This document shows, one piece after another, positions 58,833 to 64,000 of a stretch of DNA of 64,000 bases (positions within the stretch are counted from its first letter, which is position 1; each line of letters starts with the position of its first letter). The stretch covers positions 1 through 64,000 of the forward strand of contig JBEKMJ010000038.1 of the NCBI GenBank assembly GCA_050008575.1, in the 5' to 3' direction. Under the pieces are notes generated by a model that saw nothing but the letters and a program-made list of their open reading frames with translations, was not told the origin of the DNA and did not search any database. This stretch comes from Bog-159 sp050008575. Its GTDB lineage: Bacteria; Acidobacteriota; Terriglobia; Bryobacterales; Bryobacteraceae. Made by a program: the position numbers and the translations under genes.

Positions 58833-59748
58833 TTTCCCCGTTTGCGACGCGCACGTCCATTTTTTCTCGCCCGCGTTCTTCGCGCTGCTGGCGGCGCAAG
58901 GCGGGCAGCCCCCGCTGGAGATGGAAGAGGTTGACCGGAGGCTGGAGTGGCGACTGCCCGCATCGTGCGAGGAACTCGCCGAAACCTGGAAACAAGAGCT
59001 GGACGAAAACAGCGTGGCAAAGGCCGCGCTGATCGCCAGCGCGCCGGGGGACGAGGACTCGGTGGCCGCGGCGGTGGCCCTTCATCCGGACCGTTTCTGG
59101 GGCTACTTCATGGCGAATCCGCTGGCTTCCGATGGCGTCGCGCGCGTGCAGAAAGCGCTGGCCGGCGGCCTGATGCAGGGCGTGTGCCTGTTTCCCGCGA
59201 TGCACCGTTACTCGGTTGCGGACGCGCGCGTGCGTCCGGTGATGGAAGCGGCCGCCGCGCATCCCGGCACGATCGTGTTTGTGCATTGCGGGGTGCTGAC
59301 GGTGGGCGTGCGGCGGAAGCTGGGGCTGCCTTCGCTATTCGATATGCGCTACTCGAACCCGATCGACCTGCATAGCGTGGCTATGGAGTTTCCCGGCGTG
59401 AACTTTGCGATCCCGCATTTCGGCGCGGGCTACTTTCGCGAGGCCCTGATGTTATGCGACCTATGCCCCAACGTGTATCTGGATACTTCGAGCAGTAACA
59501 GTTGGGTACGCTATCAATCCGGGAAGGTAGATCTGAAGGATGTATTTCGCCGGGCGCTGGAAGTGGCAGGGCCGCGGCGGTTGCTGTTCGGCTCGGACTC
59601 GTCGTACTTCCCGCGGGGGTGGCATGCGCAGATTTTTCAGACGCAGGTGCAGGCGCTGTGCGGGATGGAGATTCCGGCGGAGCAGGCGCGGCTGATATTG
59701 GGGGGAAATTTGGAGCGGCTGTTGGCTCGCTCCGCTCGCCGTGGTTAG
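58813..59748 (+). CDS. Amidohydrolase-family metal-dependent hydrolase (TIM barrel)
   Basis: The 311-residue protein starts PVCDAHVHFFSP (the H-x-H metal site) and has GTIVFVHCGV, INFAIPHFGAGYFREA-like VNFAIPHFGAGYFREA and LLFGSDSSYFPRGW (Asp ligand), then AEQARLILGGNLERLL, the usual end of ACMSD/amidohydrolase-2 type enzymes. The substrate is unknown; decarboxylases of this family look the same at this level. It is co-translated with the NarL-type regulator, which suggests that it may be under its control. Confidence 0.85.
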   Translation: MQTPWGDFPVCDAHVHFFSPAFFALLAAQGGQPPLEMEEVDRRLEWRLPASCEELAETWKQELDENSVAKAALIASAPGDEDSVAAAVALHPDRFWGYFMANPLASDGVARVQKALAGGLMQGVCLFPAMHRYSVADARVRPVMEAAAAHPGTIVFVHCGVLTVGVRRKLGLPSLFDMRYSNPIDLHSVAMEFPGVNFAIPHFGAGYFREALMLCDLCPNVYLDTSSSNSWVRYQSGKVDLKDVFRRALEVAGPRRLLFGSDSSYFPRGWHAQIFQTQVQALCGMEIPAEQARLILGGNLERLLARSARRG

Positions 59749-59778
59749 TGGTTGGTGGCTGGTGGTTGGTGGTTGTGT
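59744..59778. repeat. GT-rich simple-sequence stretch
   Basis: A run of ggttagtgg, ttggtgg and ctggtgg units follows directly after the amidohydrolase stop. The next 180 bp up to 59955 are G-rich (ggggcggggggctgggggctg) and show no gene I can support; several G-runs could form quadruplex structure. Confidence 0.5.
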
Positions 59779-59955
59779 TTCCGCGCGATCAAAGCCCATG
59801 CGATTGAATTTACAGGAGGTGGCGGATGGGCTCGCTTCGCTGACCGGGGCGGGGGGCTGGGGGCTGTGGTTGTGTTTCGCGGATTGGGGAAGGACAGTGG
59901 TGGCGTATGAGTGGGAGGCGCGGGTGAGGTTGTCAAAGATCAGGGGGGCAAGTTA

Positions 59956-60464
59956 CTAACGGGTATCGGTGGTGGCGGGAGCGCAGAAGACCGGGTGGGC
60001 TTCCGCGTCCTCCGACATCGCATGATCGGGGGGCGGAGCGGGTGGGCCGGCCGGCGGATGGGCCGGGGCGGGCGCGGGTTTCGCGGTTTGCGCGGGCCGC
60101 GGATGGCTGGCGGGTTGCTGGCGGCGCTCCTTTTGCAGTTGCTTCAATTCCCGCAGGCGGGGATGGCGGCCTCGTAGATTTGGCTCTCGCCGTGGGCCAC
60201 GCGGGCGAGCAACCATTGGGACGTAACCATTTGTTCGAGGTACAAGCGTTCGGTACGGGTTTGGGGCTGCCACTCTGTTGCGAGCTCGGCCCAGAGCTGC
60301 TTGTAGTCCTCGGGATCTTCGCCGTGGATGATACTGCTACGGGCGCGCAAGCCGTAAGTTAGGGCGTTGAGGCGTACGGCAGCCTTCCCCGCCGGAGTGA
60401 CCGGACCGGTCGACTGCTGCGCATTCCGCCGATTGGCTTGTTGTTGCTTGTCTGAAATTATCAT
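59956..60464 (-). pseudogene. Conserved acidobacterial small protein gene, apparently frameshifted
   Basis: From ATG 60464 (AAGGAA upstream) the frame reads MIISDKQQQANRRNAQQSTG, PVTPAGKAAVRLNALTYGLR and TERLYLEQMVTSQWLLARVA. This type is multi-copy in Solibacter-like genomes, with no known function. After IYEAAIPACGN it stops near 60144. The expected continuation LRELKQLQKERRQQP with a long Pro/Ala-rich tail (PAPAPAHPPAGPPAPPPDHA) is present in another frame and ends at 59956. A single indel near 60150-60165 explains this. The N-terminal 106 residues could still be made. Confidence 0.6.
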
Positions 60465-60482
60465 TTGAATTTTCCTTCCGGG

Positions 60483-60514
60483 ATGGGGCAGGCGGCGCAC
60501 GGCGCCGCCCCACT
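60483..60514. repeat. Palindromic repeat
   Basis: Ggggcaggcggcgcacggcg is followed by ccgccccac, forming one hairpin with the GTGGGGCGG end. It marks the left edge of a gene-free stretch of 777 bp (60465-61241) that otherwise holds the inverted-repeat element at 60719-60871, hairpin fragments at 60872-61000 and at 61090-61240, and nothing recognisable as a gene. Confidence 0.6.
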
Positions 60515-60718
60515 TTCACCCCACTTCCAGAATAGAACGCGGGTGTTGGGAAACGAGCCTAGCGAAGAGGACTTAGGCTATTAAGTGGTTCGGCCGGCGG
60601 GGGATGCGCGTAGGAAACTTATTATCGAAGCATGTGACCGACGACTAGCCTGGCTAGGCTAGGGTCCTGTCCCAGCTAATCCTTGACGACAGGTTCCATA
60701 CGCGATGCCGCGCGTACT

Positions 60719-60871
60719 GGAGGGCGGGCAATTATGCCCGCAGCCGGCTTTCGGACGGCTGGATGGATGGTGGCCTTTTTGCGGAGCGGCGTCCGGACCT
60801 GCGCGGATTCTCCGGAAGCCGCTCGCCTTAGGCGGATGAAAGCCGGCTGCGGGCAGAATTGCCCGCCCTCC
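60719..60871. repeat. 153-bp long inverted-repeat element with 34-bp arms
   Basis: The left arm (60719-60752) starts GGAGGGCGGGCAATTATGCC and ends gccggctttc. The right arm (60838-60871) is its reverse complement with one mismatch (33 of 34). The 85-bp centre has no coding potential. It is a candidate non-autonomous mobile element or a very stable RNA hairpin. A related layout exists at 35753-35872. Confidence 0.8.
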
Positions 60872-61241
60872 ACAGGCTGAAGCCTATGCCACCAAGCCGG
60901 GCAAAAGGCCAGTCTCCAGAGAGGCGAGCTTCACTCGCGTGTGTCGGCAGAGTGCCGACACGGCACGCTGAGAGCGTGCGCCACGCGGGCCACCTGACTC
61001 AAATGGCCAACATCGCGCGGCGCGCGAAGCCTGCCTTGGAGCCGCCTGGACCCGCTGGAAAGCTCCGTCCCCTAACTAAATCCCGGCATATAGAAGCGTA
61101 GTGGCGTCTTGGAAGCGCCGCACCAAGAAAATGTCGTAGGGATCTGTCCGCCGCGCGGCAGGCGAAACCGCGCGCCCCACAAAAGGCCAAAATCCAAACG
61201 CGAGCCAAGCTCGGCGGGCAGCGCATGGCGCCGCCCTACGG

Positions 61242-61625
61242 CTACCGCGCCAATGTGTCTAGGGATTCGAGTACGCGTTCGAGCAACTCGTCGGTCTGCG
61301 AGACCGTGGTTTGCAGCGTCTCGATGGAGCGGGCTTGCGCGGCCAAGCGGCCTTCCAATCCGGACATGGCTTTGCCCAGGAGCTCATCCATGGCGGAAAC
61401 GATCTGCACGGTGGAGGGCAGTTCCTTGAGCCTGGCTTCGTGCCGGTCGGAGCGTGTTTCGAGCAAGCTGAGCCGGTGATCGTGCGCGCGCAGTTGCGCC
61501 TTCCACTCCCGGGAAGATCTGTCGAGGGAGCGCTGGGGAGCCGCCGTATCGTGCGCCTGCCAACGCCGGACGAGCGCACCTGCGGCGAAACCTCCGATCA
61601 ACACCGCCAATCGCTGCAAGAACAT
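61242..61625 (-). CDS. Membrane-anchored coiled-coil protein of unknown function
   Basis: The 127-residue product has one N-terminal helix (LQRLAVLIGGFAAGALV) and then a long predicted coiled coil (QLRAHDHRLSLLETRSDRHE, GLEGRLAAQARSIETLQTTV, TDELLERVLESLDTL). No enzyme motif is seen. It resembles small proteins that brace or cluster at membranes, but no family can be named. Confidence 0.55.
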   Translation of the reverse strand: MFLQRLAVLIGGFAAGALVRRWQAHDTAAPQRSLDRSSREWKAQLRAHDHRLSLLETRSDRHEARLKELPSTVQIVSAMDELLGKAMSGLEGRLAAQARSIETLQTTVSQTDELLERVLESLDTLAR

Positions 61626-61734
61626 TTAGTGAAGTTCGGACACTCTTAGGTTAAACGCGGTAGTCTAGCGAGGCAAGTACTAGGAATCTCACTGAGGTAC
61701 TAAGTACATATGGGATTGCATCATTGCATCTTAC

Positions 61735-61740
61735 TTGACA
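61735..61740 (+). promoter_or_regulatory. Possible -35 element upstream of the kinase gene
   Basis: A consensus TTGACA is present 70 bp before the kinase start. No -10 box at ideal spacing is obvious (TATGGC is 13 bp away). Upstream, gtacta copies at 61678 and 61697, the second extended as gtactaagtac, could be an operator. Confidence 0.25.
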
Positions 61741-61809
61741 TTCTGGGTAAGGCTATGGCTTTAGCGATGAACTGGGAAATGCTTCGGCAAACAGGAAGGA
61801 TCGACTGAA

Positions 61810-62661
61810 TTGGCCTCCGGTTTTTTGCAGGACTGTCCAGGCGGCAATGTACGCCGGCTACAGCAAATGGCGGGGCTGGCCGCGGACCGCATGCACTCGT
61901 GCTGGGAACTGGAGCGCCTCGGAGCGATGCAGCACAGCGCCTCGCGAAACTACTTTCGTCTACTGGAAGCGGATCGGGAATTGCGCGCACGCACCGGCAG
62001 GGTACCCAGGACGACGGGCGCGATCCTGGCGGATTCGATGGAGGCGGAGCGGCAGCGGTTGGGGCGCGAACTGCACACGGGAGTGGGGCAGGCGCTGGCG
62101 GGAATCCACGTGCATCTGAGTTTGCTGGAAGCCACGCTGCCGGATCCGCCGGAGGCTGTGCGCAAAAGCCTGAATCGAATTGCGGCTCTGGCGAGTACCG
62201 CTTTGGAGCAAGTACGGGGCGTCTCGCGGCGGTTGTACATACCGGCCTGGCAGGCGCAACCGCTGGTGGAAGCTCTGCGGGATCTGTGGGTGGCTTCGGG
62301 AATATCCGAGAAATTCGCGGGCTCGCTGGATCTGCGGGCGCTTTCCGCGGAGCCGCCACCGGAAGTGCGGCGCGCGATTTACCTGGTGGCGCAGGAGGGC
62401 ATCTCGAACGTGGTGCAACACGCGGATGCGCGGCGCGTGAGCATGGCGCTGCGCGAGGAAGACGGACGCCTGGAACTCGAAGTGGCGGACGACGGATCCG
62501 GCTTTCGCCCGCCCGCGGACGCGGATCGGCCGTCGGCGGCGGCGGGCATCGGGCTGCGGTCCATGCGCGACCTGGCGCGCCAGCTTGGCGGCGAACTATT
62601 GGCGCAGAGCACTCGAGAAGGCGCGAAATTGACGATTTCAATTCCGGTGATTCATGAATAA
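61810..62661 (+). CDS. NarX/LytS-type (HisKA_3) cytoplasmic histidine kinase
   Basis: The 283-residue protein has the H-box RQRLGRELHTGVGQALAGIH with His89, the intact N-box AIYLVAQEGISNVVQHA including the Asn, the G1 box VADDGSGF and the G2 box AGIGLRSMRDLARQLGG. The N-terminus has no PAS or transmembrane segment that I can recognise. The start is a TTG at 61810 and is uncertain. It overlaps the regulator gene by 8 bp and forms a two-component pair with it. Unlike the kinase at 57038, its ATP-binding boxes are normal. Confidence 0.87.
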   Translation: MASGFLQDCPGGNVRRLQQMAGLAADRMHSCWELERLGAMQHSASRNYFRLLEADRELRARTGRVPRTTGAILADSMEAERQRLGRELHTGVGQALAGIHVHLSLLEATLPDPPEAVRKSLNRIAALASTALEQVRGVSRRLYIPAWQAQPLVEALRDLWVASGISEKFAGSLDLRALSAEPPPEVRRAIYLVAQEGISNVVQHADARRVSMALREEDGRLELEVADDGSGFRPPADADRPSAAAGIGLRSMRDLARQLGGELLAQSTREGAKLTISIPVIHE

Positions 62662-63307
62662 CCCCAAACAAACGACGGTCGTGCTTGCGGAGGATCAAGC
62701 CATCATTCGCGAAGGCCTGGCGCTGGTTTGCCAGGCGCGGGACTTGCAGGTGCTGGCGCAGTGCGCCGACGGGCTGGCGGCGCTGGAGTCGATTCGCGCG
62801 CTGAAGCCGGATTTCGCACTGTTGGACTTGAACATGCCGAAGCTGACGGGCTTGCAGGTGGTGCGCAAGGTGCGGGAAGCCGAGATTCCGACGCGTTGCA
62901 TCATCCTCACGATCAGCCGCGAGGAGAGCGCGATCCGCGAAGCTTTGAAAGTGGGCACGGACGGGTATCTGTTGAAGGACGGGCCTCCCCGGCACCTGAC
63001 GGACGCCATCAACTATATACGGGATGGCGGGGTGTACGTGTCGCCGCTGCTGAAGGTGGCGGGGTTGTTGCCGTCCACGCGAGATGCGCACGAGGACGAT
63101 CCGCTGGCGCATCTGAGCCGGCGCGAGCGGGATGTATTTTTCCACTTAGTGAACGGTCTGCGGGCCAAGGAGATCGCGAATTTGCTGGACATCAGTCCTA
63201 AGACGGTGGATACGTATCGCGCCAGCCTGATGCGCAAGCTGAATATACACGATCTGGTGGGGCTGGTGAAGTTTGCCATCGAGCACAATTTGACTACGAC
63301 GAAGTGA
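62654..63307 (+). CDS. NarL/FixJ-type response regulator
   Basis: The 217-residue protein has a receiver domain (VVLAEDQAIIREGLAL, Asp58 in FALLDLNMPKLTG, Lys in GYLLKDG) and a LuxR-type helix-turn-helix (LSRRERDVFFHLVNGLRAKE, ISPKTVDTYRASLMRKL). It overlaps the kinase gene by 8 bp. Its targets are unknown; the FG-GAP genes downstream lie in the same direction. Confidence 0.92.
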   Translation: MNNPKQTTVVLAEDQAIIREGLALVCQARDLQVLAQCADGLAALESIRALKPDFALLDLNMPKLTGLQVVRKVREAEIPTRCIILTISREESAIREALKVGTDGYLLKDGPPRHLTDAINYIRDGGVYVSPLLKVAGLLPSTRDAHEDDPLAHLSRRERDVFFHLVNGLRAKEIANLLDISPKTVDTYRASLMRKLNIHDLVGLVKFAIEHNLTTTK

Positions 63308-63312
63308 GCGGG

Positions 63313-63341
63313 AAGCGCCGCGGCGGCGCATGGCGGCGCCC
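63313..63341. repeat. Palindromic repeat
   Basis: A ggcggcgcatggcggcgcc hairpin with a ccac end lies 6 bp after the regulator stop. Confidence 0.5.
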
Positions 63342-63345
63342 CACC

Positions 63346-63715
63346 TGCCTGTTTCGGGGCAACGGCAATGGGACGTTCCAGGCGCCGGTGTTTCATCAGA
63401 CTATGGAGTGGCCGCAGTGGCTGGCGGTTGGCGATCTGAACCGAACCGGCCACGCCGACCTGGTGGCGGATGAGAATTCGGGCGCCTAATATCTACCTCA
63501 ACGACGGCAAGGGAGACTTCTGGGCACCCACCGTGGTCGACCTGCCGGGCAACCCTAGGCGCGATGGTTCCCGGGTCCGGCACCGCTTGTCCGATTAGTA
63601 TGTCGCGCAGATGTTCCTGGAGAACTTGCATGGGCAGCTAGCGTCGGCCGGCTTGCCGGACCTGGTGGCGCCCAACGGCGGAGCCGTCGTGGTCCTGATC
63701 AATACCACCCAGTAG
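63346..63715 (+). pseudogene. FG-GAP/VCBS repeat gene remnant
   Basis: Three short pieces in successive frames show the family pattern: FRGNGNGTFQAPVFHQTMEW with VGDLNRTGHADLVADENSG; then IYLNDGKGDFWAPTVVDLPG; then GLPDLVAPNGGAVVVLINTT and the stop. Each is typical of FG-GAP repeats (G-D-G-T-F, D-L-x-x-D-G-x-x-D-L). Frames are broken near 63490 and 63570. The N-terminal part is missing and its place is taken by a palindromic repeat. Confidence 0.7.
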
Positions 63716-63775
63716 GACGGCGACATGCGCCGCCGGCAGGCCCCGATATACTTGAATCCAACGTAGGTACAACCC

Positions 63776-64000
63776 ATGAAGCGAGCGTTCTGTCTTTCCA
63801 TCCTTTGCTTTGGCGCGTGCCGTGGCGCGCTCGCCGCCCACGTCCCGCAACCCAAGTTCGCCGCCCGGCGCGATTACCCGTCCGCGGGCGGATACGTCTC
63901 CGTCGCCGATATCAACGGAGATGGGATTCCGGATGTGATCTCGATATACCAGACCTACATCGCGACCTTGCTGGGAAACGGAGACAGCGCCTTTCGTGAA
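63776..64000 (+). CDS. Secreted FG-GAP/VCBS repeat protein, 3' end outside the window
   Basis: The visible 75 codons give a signal peptide (FCLSILCFGACRGALAA) and the first FG-GAP loop, SVADINGDGIPDVISIY, followed by TLLGNGDSAF. The gene continues past base 64000. It follows the decayed FG-GAP gene by 60 bp and may be its intact paralogue. Confidence 0.75.
   Translation, partial: MKRAFCLSILCFGACRGALAAHVPQPKFAARRDYPSAGGYVSVADINGDGIPDVISIYQTYIATLLGNGDSAFRE

Noticed and set aside
59741..59959. 72-codon open frame after the amidohydrolase
   Set aside because: It begins in GT-rich simple sequence, has no ribosome-binding site, and lacks any recognisable domain.
60676..60880. 65-codon open frames on both strands in the inverted-repeat element
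   Set aside because: They are translations of the palindromic arms; mirror-image frames on both strands are expected from an inverted repeat.

Overview
The window looks like chromosomal DNA of an acidobacterium of the Solibacter/Bryobacter type. This is inferred from gene content and style, not from a marker gene. The clues are high G+C, several large secreted proteins with a TIGR03437-type C-terminal module, cytochrome-c/DUF1549/DUF1553 plus DUF1501 gene pairs, FG-GAP/VCBS proteins, DUF4139 and Uma2 families, and a very high density of short palindromic intergenic repeats whose ends read GTGGGGCAGG. I see no rRNA, tRNA or CRISPR array.

Layout. 0-3 kb: the 3' end of a GH127-like glycosidase, a ribulose-phosphate-3-epimerase-like gene, an intramembrane-type histidine kinase with its OmpR-like regulator, and a PilZ protein. 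3.5-13.8 kb: secreted proteins (TIGR03437 type, a tail-fibre/S74 chaperone type, and a giant 13-repeat BACON-like protein) interrupted by decayed coiled-coil genes. 13.8-15.1 kb: a frameshifted REP-associated transposase flanked by its likely repeats, and a truncated Gfo/Idh/MocA oxidoreductase. 15.3-31.6 kb: an FG-GAP protein, a molybdopterin oxidoreductase with a lipoprotein, a GT39 membrane glycosyltransferase, a GH78 alpha-L-rhamnosidase, a kinase remnant, a DUF1549/DUF1553 + DUF1501 operon and a BNR-type beta-propeller protein.

31.7-48.6 kb: a small membrane protein; an exported transglutaminase-like/small/hydrolase-PDZ operon; a mannonate dehydratase pseudogene carrying a foreign integrase fragment; an operon fabD - DUF4139 - comB; a Uma2 remnant; an outer-membrane barrel protein, a TRASH/YHS-like protein, a TPR protein, a GT2 glycosyltransferase, another barrel-like protein, a three-PAS hybrid kinase and an HSL-type esterase. 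48.7-56.3 kb: a 1726-residue surface protein (P-domains, Ig-like and DUF11 modules, five copies of an exact 243-bp repeat) divergent from three tandem phage-tail-collar (microcystin-dependent-protein-like) genes and a GNAT gene. 56.3-64 kb: a DUF4062-like protein, two NarX/NarL-type two-component pairs, an amidohydrolase, a frameshifted conserved small gene, a coiled-coil membrane-anchored protein, an FG-GAP remnant and the start of a further FG-GAP gene.

Two themes stand out. First, sugar and uronate catabolism, export and surface display dominate the intact genes. Second, at least eight genes are broken, and several breakpoints coincide with the palindromic repeats, which in two places also run into open reading frames. 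The best candidate for an undescribed system is the divergent locus at 48.7-56.3 kb. It has no other phage genes, one clear sigma70-like promoter for the collar genes, and a huge secreted partner on the other side.
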